Source: 13-2-20CM-66-19 sp963824395 | GTDB lineage: Bacteria > Pseudomonadota > Gammaproteobacteria > Steroidobacterales > Steroidobacteraceae | Assembly: GCA_963824395.1 (NCBI GenBank) | Contig: CAWGPF010000001.1 | Coordinates: forward strand, 1,550,001 to 1,614,000 | DNA: 64,000 bases | Reading direction: 5' to 3' | In this document: positions 27,203 through 35,239 of the stretch, piece after piece | How positions within the stretch are numbered: the stretch's first letter is position 1 | Layout: each line of letters opens with the position of its first letter | The notes under the pieces: generated by a model | The model's database searches: none | What the model was told of the DNA's origin: nothing | The model's input: only the letters and a program-made list of their open reading frames with translations | Position numbers and translations under genes: made by a program

Positions 27203-28135
27203 ATGATCATGCACAGAAACGACCAGACGCTCGCCATCCGCGCCCTCAAGAGCGCCGCGCCCTACATCCGCATGTACAAGGGCAAGACGTTCGTGGTGAA
27301 GGCCGGCGGCGGCGTGTTCGCCGACCCCGCCGCCACGCGCGTGCTGGTAGAGCAGATCGCGATCCTGCACTACTTCGGCGTGCGCGTCGTGCTGGTGCAC
27401 GGCGGCGGCCCGCAGCTCACCGAGCTGTCAGCCGCGCTCGGAGTGCCCACGCGCATGGTGGAGGGACGACGCGTCACCGACCAGAAGGCCATCGACGTCA
27501 CCTCCATGGTGCTCAACGGCCTCATCAACACCCGCGTGCTCGGCATCTGCCGCGACCTGAACATCGAGGCGGTGGGCATCAGCGGCGTGGATGCGGGCCT
27601 GGTGCGCGCCCACCGGCGCGCGCCCCTGAAGACCGGCAGCGGCGAGATCGTCGACTTCGGCTTCGTCGGCGACATCGATCAGGTCGACACCTCGGTGCTC
27701 AAGAAGCTGCTCGACAACGGCCTGATGCCGGTCGTGAGCCCGCTGTCGGCGGATGAGTCCGGCACGCTCCTCAACATCAACGCCGACACGGTGGCGGCCG
27801 CCCTGGGCGCGGCCCTCGGGGCGGAGAAACTGATCCTGTGCACCGGGGCGCCCGGGATCCTCGGCGACGTGAGTGACGCAGGCTCGCTCATCTCCTACAC
27901 CGACCTTGCAGGCCTCAGGCGCCTGCGCGAGGAGGGCCGCATCGCGGCCGGCATGCTGCCGAAGGCCAAGGCGATCGAGGATGCGCTGCGCGGCGGGGTG
28001 CGCCGCGTGCACGTGGTCTCCTACCAGTCCCCGGAAGGGATCCTCGGCGAAGTGTTCACCAACGAGGGCACCGGCACCATGATCGTCGCCGACGTCCATG
28101 CGCTGCCCCCGGCGGAGCAGCAGTCCGCCTCATGA
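27203..28135 (+). CDS. argB: Acetylglutamate kinase
   Basis: A 310-residue amino acid kinase fold enzyme. TFVVKAGGGVFAD and VVLVHGGGPQLTELSAALG form the phosphate-binding glycine loops, and NINADTVAAALGAALGAEKLILCTGAPGIL is the nucleotide region with AAGMLPKAKAIEDAL near the C-terminus. It lacks the C-terminal acetyltransferase extension of the bifunctional Xanthomonas NAGS-K protein, so it does not supply the missing acylation step. The ATG at 27203 lies 28 bp after argF'. It phosphorylates N-acyl-glutamate. The argH start overlaps its stop by 4 bp. ArgB enzymes are often feedback-inhibited by arginine; that cannot be judged here. Confidence 0.93.
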   Translation: MIMHRNDQTLAIRALKSAAPYIRMYKGKTFVVKAGGGVFADPAATRVLVEQIAILHYFGVRVVLVHGGGPQLTELSAALGVPTRMVEGRRVTDQKAIDVTSMVLNGLINTRVLGICRDLNIEAVGISGVDAGLVRAHRRAPLKTGSGEIVDFGFVGDIDQVDTSVLKKLLDNGLMPVVSPLSADESGTLLNINADTVAAALGAALGAEKLILCTGAPGILGDVSDAGSLISYTDLAGLRRLREEGRIAAGMLPKAKAIEDALRGGVRRVHVVSYQSPEGILGEVFTNEGTGTMIVADVHALPPAEQQSAS

Positions 28136-29316
28136 CGCGCCTGTGGGACAAGGGCGGCACGCTCGATGCGGCGGTGCTCGCGTATACCGCCGGCGAGGAC
28201 CATGCCCTCGATGAGCGCCTGGTGCGCTACGACGTGGCCGCCTCGCTGGCGCACGCGCAGATGCTGTTCGCGCAGCAGCTGCTCACGGCCGCCGATTTCG
28301 AGGCGATCCGCGCGGGCCTTCAGGCACTCGGCGCCGCACACGCGCGCCATGAGTGGCACGTGGAGCTCCAGGACGAGGACGGCCAGACCGCGCTCGAGCG
28401 GCGCCTGACGGCGCGCCTCGGCGCGGCCGGCGGCCGCATCCACCTCGGCCGCTCGCGCAACGACCAGGTGCTCACCGCCATCCGCCTGTACCTGCGCGAT
28501 GCGGTCGCAGGCTTGAGCGGGCAGGCGCTCAGCGTGGCGCAGGCGCTGGATGAGCTCGGCCGGCGCGAGGCCGGCACCGCGCTGCCAGGCTACACGCACC
28601 TGCAGCAGGCGATGCCGAGCTCGGTGGCGCTGTGGGCGGGCGGATTTGCGGCCGAGGTGCGCGATGACGCGGCGGGGCTTGACGCCACCGTGCGCCGCAT
28701 CGACCTCAACCCGCTCGGCTCTGCGGCCGGCTACGGCACGCCGGGACTGCCGATCGACCGCGAGGCGACGCGCGCGGCACTCAGGTTCGCGCGCGTACAG
28801 GAGCCGGTGACGGCCGTGCAGCTCTCGCGCGGCAAGGCCGAGGCCCAGGTGCTCTTCGAGATCACGCTCCTGATGCAGGACCTCGGGCGCTTCGCCGCCG
28901 ACGTGCTGCTCTTCGCGACCCAGGAGTTCGGCTTCGTGGTGCTGCCGGAGGCCTTCACCACCGGCTCCTCGATCATGCCGCAGAAGCGCAACCCGGACGT
29001 GTTCGAGCTCATCCGCGGGCGCGGCGCCAGCGCGCAGGCGTGCCTGAACGAGGCGCTGTCGGTGTGCGCCAAGCTGCCTTCCGGCTACCACCGCGACCTG
29101 CAGCTGCTGAAGTTCCCGCTGTTCCGCGGCATCGACCTCGCCGCTGCGACGCTTGCCATCCTGCCCGCGGCCATCGCGGCCCTGACTTTCAGGCCCGAGG
29201 CCATCCGTCTCGACCCGGGCATCCACGCCGCCGAGGAAGCCAACCGCCTGGTGGTGGCGGAGGGCATCCCGTTCCGCGAGGCCTACCGGCGCGTGGCGGC
29301 AAAGCTCAAGGGCTGA
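28132..29316 (+). CDS. argH: Argininosuccinate lyase (short form)
   Basis: A 394-residue member of the fumarase/aspartase superfamily, clearly shorter than the usual 455-470. The superfamily signature GSSIMPQKRNPDVFELIRGR is complete and GYTHLQQAMPSSVALW carries the second active-site His; GRIHLGRSRNDQVLTAIRLYLRD is also intact. In the block normally reading EDxHxxIE the sequence is EDGQTALE, so Gln85 replaces a usually conserved His. The shortening is mostly at the N- and C-terminal ends. It has no fused acetyltransferase domain. Last gene of the operon; starts at the argB stop (ATGA). Splits argininosuccinate into arginine and fumarate. Confidence 0.9.
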   Translation: MTRLWDKGGTLDAAVLAYTAGEDHALDERLVRYDVAASLAHAQMLFAQQLLTAADFEAIRAGLQALGAAHARHEWHVELQDEDGQTALERRLTARLGAAGGRIHLGRSRNDQVLTAIRLYLRDAVAGLSGQALSVAQALDELGRREAGTALPGYTHLQQAMPSSVALWAGGFAAEVRDDAAGLDATVRRIDLNPLGSAAGYGTPGLPIDREATRAALRFARVQEPVTAVQLSRGKAEAQVLFEITLLMQDLGRFAADVLLFATQEFGFVVLPEAFTTGSSIMPQKRNPDVFELIRGRGASAQACLNEALSVCAKLPSGYHRDLQLLKFPLFRGIDLAAATLAILPAAIAALTFRPEAIRLDPGIHAAEEANRLVVAEGIPFREAYRRVAAKLKG

Positions 29317-29384
29317 CGGCGCCGCCGGTTGCGGGCGCGCGCGCCGCTCAGGCACGCTTCTGCCCACCACCGCAAAGGACCTCC

Positions 29385-29951
29385 ATGACGACCAAAGTAC
29401 TCGGCATCTCCGGGAGCCTGCGCCGCGGCTCCTACAACTCAAGCCTGCTGCGGGCGGCCACGCAGCTGATGCCCGAGGGGGCAGCACTTGAGGTGGCGAG
29501 CATCCGCGGCGTGCCCCTCTACGACGGCGACGTCGAGGCGCAGGGGATCCCGGCCACGGTGAGCCAGCTGAAGGAGGCGATCGTCGCCGCCGACGGGGTG
29601 CTGCTCGTCACCCCCGAATACAACAACAGCATCCCGGGGGTCTTCAAAAACAGCATCGACTGGCTGTCGCGCCCGCCGGCCGATGCGCGCCGCGTGTTCG
29701 GCGGGCGGCGCTTCGCCCTCATCGGCGCCTCCCCGGGAGCCTTCGGCACCACCCTGAGCCAGGCGGCGTGGCTGCCGGTCCTGCGCACGCTCGGGGTGCA
29801 GCTGTGGACGGGCGGGCGCCTGGCGGTAGCGCGCGCCAACAACGTCTTCGACGAGTCGGGCGTGCTCAAGGATGCGGCCACCGAGGAGGCCCTGCGGCAG
29901 TTCCTGGCCGGCTTCGTCGGCTTCCTGCGCCGCACCCCGCCGCCCGCCTGA
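29385..29951 (+). CDS. NADPH-dependent FMN reductase (flavodoxin-like)
   Basis: From the ATG at 29385, preceded by AAAGGACC as ribosome binding site, the product has 188 residues. GISGSLRRGSYNSSLLRAA (residues 7-25) is the FMN phosphate-binding loop; VTPEYNNSIPGVFKNSIDWLSRP is the second FMN contact typical of the NADPH:FMN/chromate/quinone reductase family (ChrR, EmoB relatives). These dimeric cytoplasmic enzymes reduce quinones or metals by two electrons. It lies 68 bp after argH but is probably a separate unit, and it converges with the maleylacetoacetate isomerase gene. Confidence 0.9.
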   Translation: MTTKVLGISGSLRRGSYNSSLLRAATQLMPEGAALEVASIRGVPLYDGDVEAQGIPATVSQLKEAIVAADGVLLVTPEYNNSIPGVFKNSIDWLSRPPADARRVFGGRRFALIGASPGAFGTTLSQAAWLPVLRTLGVQLWTGGRLAVARANNVFDESGVLKDAATEEALRQFLAGFVGFLRRTPPPA

Positions 29952-29959
29952 GAGCCGCG

Positions 29960-30607
29960 CTAGGAGGGCGCCTGCGCCTGGCGCTCCGGAGCGGCGTCGG
30001 CGAAGACCGGCAGGCTCGCAAGGTGCGCATCGATGCCGCGCAGTCGCGGGTACGGCGCAAGATCACACTTCAGGCGCCGCGCGTTGTACATCTGCGGCAC
30101 CAGGAAGACGTCGGCGAGCGACACCGTGTTGCCGAACATGTGCCGCCCGTCGCCGCTCGTGGCCCCCACCTCCTCCTCGAGCGCGCGCAAGCCGCGTTCG
30201 ATCCAGTGCGCGTACCAGGCGTCGACCTCGGCGTCGGCATGCGCGAGGGGCGCGCGCAGGTAGTTGAGCACCCGCAGGTTGTTGAGCGGGTGGATGTCGC
30301 AGGCGATCGCGAGCGTGAGCGCGCGCACCTGCGCGCGCTCGGGCGGCGTGCGCGGCAGGAGCGCGGGTGAGGGGTGCATCTCCTCCAGGTACTCGATGAT
30401 AGCGAGCGACTGGCGCACCACGTGGGTGCCATCGACGAGCACCGGCACCAGCCCTTCCGGGTTGAGCTGGAGGAATTCAGCCGTGCGCTGGGCACTGACC
30501 GGTGCACGCAGGTCCACCGGCACCGCCTCATAGGCGAGGCCCTTGAAGGCGAGCGCAATGCGCACCCGATAGGACGCGGAGCTGCGGAAATAACCGTACA
30601 GCTTCAC
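29960..30607 (-). CDS. maiA: Maleylacetoacetate/maleylpyruvate isomerase (zeta-class GST)
   Basis: A 215-residue glutathione S-transferase. LYGYFRSSASYRVRIALAFKGL is the zeta-class motif SSxSxRVRIAL, with the catalytic Ser near residues 9-11; NPEGLVPVLVDG and QSLAIIEYLEE complete the thioredoxin-like half; SLADVFLVPQMYNARR is the C-terminal family block. The enzyme isomerises maleyl to fumaryl compounds with glutathione. It is translated right after the FAH-family hydrolase (ATGA overlap at 30604-30607), which would hydrolyse the product. Substrate could be maleylacetoacetate (tyrosine route) or maleylpyruvate (gentisate route); no dioxygenase gene is in the window. Confidence 0.92.
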   Translation of the reverse strand: MKLYGYFRSSASYRVRIALAFKGLAYEAVPVDLRAPVSAQRTAEFLQLNPEGLVPVLVDGTHVVRQSLAIIEYLEEMHPSPALLPRTPPERAQVRALTLAIACDIHPLNNLRVLNYLRAPLAHADAEVDAWYAHWIERGLRALEEEVGATSGDGRHMFGNTVSLADVFLVPQMYNARRLKCDLAPYPRLRGIDAHLASLPVFADAAPERQAQAPS

Positions 30608-31302
30608 GGCGCGACCATCGTGTGGCGCAGCACCGGCAGGCCCTCGACCGCGCCCTCCACCGCATCGCCCGCCCTGAGCGCCCCGACGCCGGCCGGGGTG
30701 CCGGTAAAAATCAGGTCCCCGCGCCTGAGCTCGAAGAACCTCGAGAGCGCAGCGATCACGTGCGGTACGTCGATGATCATCTCTCTCACGTCCGCCTGCT
30801 GGCGCAGCTCGCCATTGACCTTCAGCCAGATGCGTCCCGCCGTCACGTGCCCGGACGCCGCCGGGCGGATCGCCGCCACGGGCGCGGAGTGATCGAAGCC
30901 CTTGGCGGTATCCCAGGGCTGGCCGCGTGCCCTGGCGGCGTTCTGCAGGTCGCGGCGCGTCAGGTCATTGCCGACGGCGTAGCCGAACACGTGATCGAGG
31001 GCCGCCTGCGCGGCGAGGTCGCGGCCGCCGCCAGAGAGCGCCACCACGAGCTCGATCTCGTGGTGCAGGTCGGTGGTCGAGGGCGGGTAGGGCACGGCGC
31101 TGCCGCTGTCGACCACCGCGTCGGCGGGCTTCATGAAGAACACCGGGGGGGCGCTGGCAGGATCGCCGCCCATCTCGCGCACGTGCTCGCTGTAGTTGCG
31201 GCCCACGCAGTAGATGCGGTGCACGGGGAACCGTGCCTCGCTGGCGGCCACGGCGACGCTCGGCGGCTCACCGGGCGGAAAACAGAAGCTCTGCATCGCC
31301 AT
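30604..31302 (-). CDS. Fumarylacetoacetate hydrolase family protein (fumarylpyruvate hydrolase-like)
   Basis: A 232-residue single-domain FAH protein. IYCVGRNYSEHVREMGG and PVFFMKPADAVV open the fold; HHEIELVVALSGGG contains the metal-binding E-x-E motif, and GYAVGNDLTRRDLQ continues the active site; GDLIFTGTPAGVG is the C-terminal signature. The short length and VGRNYxEHxxEMG fit fumarylpyruvate hydrolase (NagK type) better than the 420-residue fumarylacetoacetase of tyrosine breakdown. It would cleave the fumaryl product of MaiA to fumarate and pyruvate (or acetoacetate). Upstream gene of a two-gene operon, divergent from a thioesterase gene. Confidence 0.9.
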   Translation of the reverse strand: MAMQSFCFPPGEPPSVAVAASEARFPVHRIYCVGRNYSEHVREMGGDPASAPPVFFMKPADAVVDSGSAVPYPPSTTDLHHEIELVVALSGGGRDLAAQAALDHVFGYAVGNDLTRRDLQNAARARGQPWDTAKGFDHSAPVAAIRPAASGHVTAGRIWLKVNGELRQQADVREMIIDVPHVIAALSRFFELRRGDLIFTGTPAGVGALRAGDAVEGAVEGLPVLRHTMVAP

Positions 31303-31363
31303 ACCGCCACGCTCCCACGGGCCTTGAGATTGCCACTGCGCAAACCGCTAGACTAGCCTCACC

Positions 31364-31798
31364 ATGAGCATCTGGCACGCCACTGCCACGGCCGAGTTCC
31401 TCACCGAGCGCGGGCTTGCGACGCTGCCCGGGCACCTCGGCATCAAGTTCACGGAAGTCGGCCCGGACTACCTGCGTGCCACCATGCCGGTCGCGCCCCA
31501 CACCCACCAGCCCTACGGCGTACTGCACGGCGGTGCCTCCGTGGCACTCGCCGAGACCGCCGGCAGCGTCGCCGCGATGTTGTGCGTGGACACGGAAAAG
31601 TTCATGTGTCTGGGCCAGGAGATCAACGCCAATCACCTGCGGGCAATGTCCTCAGGCCTCCTCACCGCGACCGCGCGTCCCTTCCACATCGGCGCGCGCA
31701 GCCACGTCTGGGGCATCGAGATCCGCGACGAGCAGGGGCGCCTGGTGTGCGTCTCGCGGCTGACCATGGCCATCGTCGAGCGACGCCCTCCACCCTGA
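31364..31798 (+). CDS. Hotdog-fold acyl-CoA thioesterase (YdiI/MenI-like)
   Basis: A 144-residue thioesterase. YGVLHGGASVALAETAGSVAA near residues 47-67 is the diagnostic motif, with Glu in LAETAGS as the catalytic residue of the YdiI/4-hydroxybenzoyl-CoA thioesterase II type; INANHLRAMSSGLLTATARPFHIGARSHVWGIEI supplies the CoA-binding strands. Relatives hydrolyse DHNA-CoA or aromatic/short acyl-CoAs. No menaquinone genes are nearby. It begins a short run with the membrane protein and lipoprotein genes downstream (16 bp gap). A TAGACT -10-like hexamer lies about 20 bp upstream, with no good -35. Confidence 0.88.
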   Translation: MSIWHATATAEFLTERGLATLPGHLGIKFTEVGPDYLRATMPVAPHTHQPYGVLHGGASVALAETAGSVAAMLCVDTEKFMCLGQEINANHLRAMSSGLLTATARPFHIGARSHVWGIEIRDEQGRLVCVSRLTMAIVERRPPP

Positions 31799-31814
31799 GA
31801 ACACGAGGTCCCCC

Positions 31815-32240
31815 ATGTCCGATCCCCTGCCCCCGATGACCGCGGACGCCCCCCGGGTCGATGAGTCACTCATCACCTATACCCACGTCATCTACGCGCT
31901 GCACGCGCTCTCGGTGCTGATCGGGCTGTCGACCTTTCATACCATCGTCGGCAGCTTCATCTGGGGACTGCCCTCAATCATCGCGGTGATCATGAACTAC
32001 GCACGCCGCTCCGCCACCCTCGGCACCTTCCTCGAGTCCCACTTCCGCTGGCAGATCCGCACCTTCTGGTTCGCCGTGCTGTGGAGTGTCGTGATCTGGG
32101 CGGTGGCCGTGCCGCTCATGCTGATACTGATCGGCATCCCGCTGTTCATCGCGGCGCACGTGGCGCTCGGCATCTGGATCGCCTATCGCGTCGCGCGCGG
32201 CTGGCTCGCGCTCAAGGACCGGCGTCCGATGTACGTATGA
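31815..32240 (+). CDS. DUF4870-like small membrane protein
   Basis: A 141-residue integral membrane protein. Hydrophobic segments lie at about residues 25-45 (HVIYALHALSVLIGL), 48-65 (IVGSFIWGLPSIIAVIM) and 85-125 (FWFAVLWSVVIWAVAVPLMLILIGIPLFIAAHV), with a conserved-looking SHFRWQIRTFW stretch before the last pair, as in DUF4870/YIP-like small membrane proteins. Function unknown. It sits 16 bp after the thioesterase and overlaps the next lipoprotein gene by 4 bp, so the three are likely co-transcribed. Confidence 0.78.
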   Translation: MSDPLPPMTADAPRVDESLITYTHVIYALHALSVLIGLSTFHTIVGSFIWGLPSIIAVIMNYARRSATLGTFLESHFRWQIRTFWFAVLWSVVIWAVAVPLMLILIGIPLFIAAHVALGIWIAYRVARGWLALKDRRPMYV

Positions 32241-32455
32241 GAGCCCTCACCCTCGGCGGCTGTATCGTGGCGCTGCTGCTCGGCGGTTGCGGACAGAAAG
32301 GAGCGCTGTACCTGCCGGACAGCAAGGGCGCGGTCGTGACGAGCGCGCCAGCCACCGCGGTACCGCCCCCGCCCGCGGCGACGCCGCAGCCGAAGAAGCC
32401 CGGCGACCCGGACGACCCGGACGACCCGGATCAGACTGCGCCGCCGCCGCGCTGA
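32237..32455 (+). CDS. lptM: LptM-like small lipoprotein
   Basis: A 72-residue lipoprotein starting at the ATG that overlaps the previous stop (ATGA). The signal peptide ends in a lipobox LLLGGC with Cys18; the following GCGQKGALYLP closely matches the GCGxKGPLYLP motif of LptM (YifL), a lipoprotein that helps oxidative maturation of the LptD-LptE translocon. The C-terminal part is low complexity (Pro-rich, then an Asp-Pro repeat GDPDDPDDPDQ), longer than in enterics. In many relatives lptM lies next to lysA/dapF; here dapF is about 22 kb away, so this is a displaced copy. Confidence 0.78.
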   Translation: MRALTLGGCIVALLLGGCGQKGALYLPDSKGAVVTSAPATAVPPPPAATPQPKKPGDPDDPDDPDQTAPPPR

Positions 32456-32469
32456 GCGCCTCTTGAGCC

Positions 32470-33693
32470 TCAGGCGCGCATGAGGCCGCGCAGCGGGCGT
32501 GCGGCGGCACTGTCGGGGAACACGCTGCTCTCGAGGGCGCGCGTGCTGACGCCGAGATGCTCGCTCATCACGCCCTTGAACACCGAGCGCAGGTCGAGCG
32601 TCGGATTGAGATCGCGCCCCTGGTAGAGCGCCCGCGCCGAGAGTCCCGGCCAGTCCGCGATCACCCGGCCACCGGCGACGGCGCCGCCGAGGAGGAACGC
32701 GGCCGCCCCGGTGCCGTGGTCCGTGCCGCGGGTGCCGTTGACGGCAGCGGTGCGCCCGAACTCGGTCACGAGCATCACCACGGTACCCGCCCAGGCGGCC
32801 CCGAGCTGCTCGCGCAGGCTCGCGAGTCCCTTGTCGAGCGCCCCGAGGCGCCCGGCGAGCTGGCCTTCGGCGCCCCCCTCGTTGGCGTGCGTGTCCCAGC
32901 CGGTGGTGTCGAACACCGCCACCCGCGGCCCCTCGTCCTGGCGCAGGAACCCCGCCGCGGCCTGCACCAGCTGCGCGTAACGCGCGTTGGCCGCCTGTAC
33001 CGCCGCCGCCGGGTTAGTGAGTCCTGTCCCCTGCATACTCTCGTCGCCCGCCACCATGGCGTCGGCCGCGGTGGCATCGGCGAGGCGCACCGCGAGCAGC
33101 GGATCGTGCGCATAGAGGTCGGTGATGCGCGCGAGGGTGTCCTCATCCAGCGCCGTCATCCGGCTCGGCGACCAGGAGGTGACCTCGGCCGGGCCGCGCA
33201 TCACGAGCGGCACGTTCTGACCGAGCGCAACGCCGGGCTCGCGCGGCACGCGCCCCGGCAGCTGCGTGAGGGCGCGGTTGAGCCAGCCGGACTGCAGGGC
33301 GTGCGCCTTCAGTGAGCCGTTCTCGAGCACGTCCTGGCCGTCGAAGTGCGAGCGTTCGCGATAGGGGCTCGCCACGGCGTGAAACACGATGAGCTCGCGC
33401 GCCGCATAACTCTGCTGCAGGAAGCCGAACGAGGGGTGCAGCCCGAAGAAGCCGTTGAGCGGCAGCGCACCACCGGCGGCCCCGGGGCCCCTGAGCGCCA
33501 CCTCGCGCCGCAGGCCTGCGTAGTCCGCATCCGCGTACGGGGGCACGGCCGCGAGCCCATCGAGCGCCCCGCGCAGGATCACGAGCACGAAGCGCGGCTT
33601 GCGCGCGCTCACCCCGGCGAGCGCGAGTCCGCCGGTAAGGAAGGTGCCGCCCGCGCCGAGCGCGCTTAGAGAGAGGAACTCGCGGCGTTTCAT
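32470..33693 (-). CDS. DUF1501 family exported protein
   Basis: From the ATG at 33693 the protein has 407 residues; AAGGAG lies at the right distance for this start, whereas the ATG at 33702 abuts it. The N-terminus MKRREFLSLSALGAGGTFLTGG is a Tat-type signal (KRREFLS plus hydrophobic stretch). FVLVILRGALDGLAAVPPYADADY, a GWDTHANEGG motif near residue 245 and VVMLVTEFGRTAAVNGTRGTDHGTGAAAFLLGG are typical of DUF1501, distantly related to alkaline phosphatase/sulfatase folds. Function unknown. It lies 21 bp downstream of a DUF1800 gene; the two families very often occur as such a pair. Confidence 0.9.
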   Translation of the reverse strand: MKRREFLSLSALGAGGTFLTGGLALAGVSARKPRFVLVILRGALDGLAAVPPYADADYAGLRREVALRGPGAAGGALPLNGFFGLHPSFGFLQQSYAARELIVFHAVASPYRERSHFDGQDVLENGSLKAHALQSGWLNRALTQLPGRVPREPGVALGQNVPLVMRGPAEVTSWSPSRMTALDEDTLARITDLYAHDPLLAVRLADATAADAMVAGDESMQGTGLTNPAAAVQAANARYAQLVQAAAGFLRQDEGPRVAVFDTTGWDTHANEGGAEGQLAGRLGALDKGLASLREQLGAAWAGTVVMLVTEFGRTAAVNGTRGTDHGTGAAAFLLGGAVAGGRVIADWPGLSARALYQGRDLNPTLDLRSVFKGVMSEHLGVSTRALESSVFPDSAAARPLRGLMRA

Positions 33694-33714
33694 GGCAGGC
33701 ATCTCCTTGAATCT

Positions 33715-35118
33715 CTAGCGACGCATGAACTCGGGCGCGGCCAGCAGCAGCGTCACCGCCTGGGCGCCGCTCGTGGCGCGGCTCACCGCGCTGCGCGTCG
33801 CGGCGGTCAGATTCGCGCCCAGAAGCTGCGGGCCGAGCTGCTGGGCATCGAGGCGGCTGCCGAGGCGCGCGCCGAGGGCATCGGCCCACTCGATGCGCTT
33901 CATGAGCGCCGAGGCGCCATCCCAGTCGGCGCTCTTGTCGGGCCAGCCGGCCGGTGAGCCGGGCTGCCAGTTCCTCTGCCCAAGGAGTTCAAAGGGCGTG
34001 AGCGCTCCCTTGCCGGCCTCGACCGGCAGCGCCAGCCCGCGGCAGGCGGAAACGATGTAGTCGTTCGGGGTCTTGTACTTCGACAGCGGCTCGCTCCAGG
34101 CCTCGCGCGACTCGATGAGCGCGCGGTAGAGCGTCGGCAGGTCGCCTTCGCTGGCGATGAACGCCCCCTCGAGGCGCTTCACGGCCGCAGGCGGCGGGTC
34201 ATCGGCGATGAAGTGACGCGCGAGCTTGGTGGCGATGAAGTGCGCGGTGGCACCCTGGCGCGCGAGGTTGTTCAGGACCGCGACGCCCTGGCCGAAGCCG
34301 GTGTCGGGGTAGCGCGTGTTGAGGACCACCTTGGCGCCCGGCTCGTGCAGCTCCGGGCGGAACAGGAACCGGCCGGGCTCCCCGCCCGGGAAGCGCCTGC
34401 GCACATCGCCGATCGACCAGCCGGTAATGACCTCGGCGAAGGTGGTGACGTCGGTCTGCGTGTAGCCGCCGCCGACCCCGAGGGTGTGCAGCTCCAGGAT
34501 CTCGCGCGCCAGGTTCTCGTTGATGCCGATCTTGCGCTCGCTGTTGCGGCGCTCCATGCGTGCCGCGGCCTGCGAGTGCGGGCCCACCGAGAGATGATTG
34601 TCGAGGTACAGCAGCATCGCCGGGTGCGACTCGGCGGCGACCAGCAGGTCGCTGAAGCGTCCGAGCACGTTCGGCCGGATGGCCTCGCGCTCGAAGCTCC
34701 CCGCGAGCCCTGCCAGGAACTGCTTGTCCACCGAGACCGCGAAGTGGTTGCTCCAGAACTGCGTGAGGCGCTCGAGGAACGGGCGCTCGCTGCCGGCGGC
34801 CTGCGCGAAGCGCGCCGTGGCCTCACTCACGTAGATGGGCCTGAGGAACTGACCGACCTTCTGCAGCTGCTCCTGTGCCATCGAGGGGTCCACGGTCCCG
34901 GCGCGACGCTGCTCCTGCAGGTCGCGCCGCAGCTCGAGCGCCCGCGCCAGCGTCACCTGCGAGGCGGGCAGATCTGCGGCCGCGAGCAGGGGCGGCCCGC
35001 CCTTCAGCTGTGCGCCGAGCCAGCCGCGCGCCTCTGCGCCCACGGAGCGCAGCTCCCCGGGACGGGCACCGAGCCCGAAGCGGTTGGCGGCGATGGCGGC
35101 ACTGACCTCATCCAGCAT
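33715..35118 (-). CDS. DUF1800 family protein
   Basis: A 467-residue protein from the ATG at 35118, which has AAGGAC eight bases upstream; the ATG at 35154 is less well placed. ANRFGLGARPGEL opens the family. RLTQFWSNHFAVSVDK, ENLAREILELHTLGVGGGYTQTDVTTFAEVITGW and LARHFIADDPPPAAVKRLEGAF are the usual conserved blocks of DUF1800. No signal peptide is obvious with this start. It is first of a two-gene operon with the DUF1501 gene and divergent from polA. Function is not established; the pair has been associated with exported or secreted material in other bacteria. Confidence 0.9.
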   Translation of the reverse strand: MLDEVSAAIAANRFGLGARPGELRSVGAEARGWLGAQLKGGPPLLAAADLPASQVTLARALELRRDLQEQRRAGTVDPSMAQEQLQKVGQFLRPIYVSEATARFAQAAGSERPFLERLTQFWSNHFAVSVDKQFLAGLAGSFEREAIRPNVLGRFSDLLVAAESHPAMLLYLDNHLSVGPHSQAAARMERRNSERKIGINENLAREILELHTLGVGGGYTQTDVTTFAEVITGWSIGDVRRRFPGGEPGRFLFRPELHEPGAKVVLNTRYPDTGFGQGVAVLNNLARQGATAHFIATKLARHFIADDPPPAAVKRLEGAFIASEGDLPTLYRALIESREAWSEPLSKYKTPNDYIVSACRGLALPVEAGKGALTPFELLGQRNWQPGSPAGWPDKSADWDGASALMKRIEWADALGARLGSRLDAQQLGPQLLGANLTAATRSAVSRATSGAQAVTLLLAAPEFMRR

Positions 35119-35239
35119 GGCGTTGTCCTTAAGCGCTTCAGGCCTTACCCCCATAGCGCAGCCGGGGGGGCCGGGGTTGACGCCCGGAGCCTTGAGGCGG
35201 GTCCGTTATACTCGCGGCCCGCTCACGGTCGCACCCTGC

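Noticed and set aside
32400..32440. GACCCGGACGA-type repeat as a tandem DNA repeat or CRISPR-like element
   Set aside because: Only about three 9-bp units coding for the Asp-Pro tail of the lipoprotein; no spacers.
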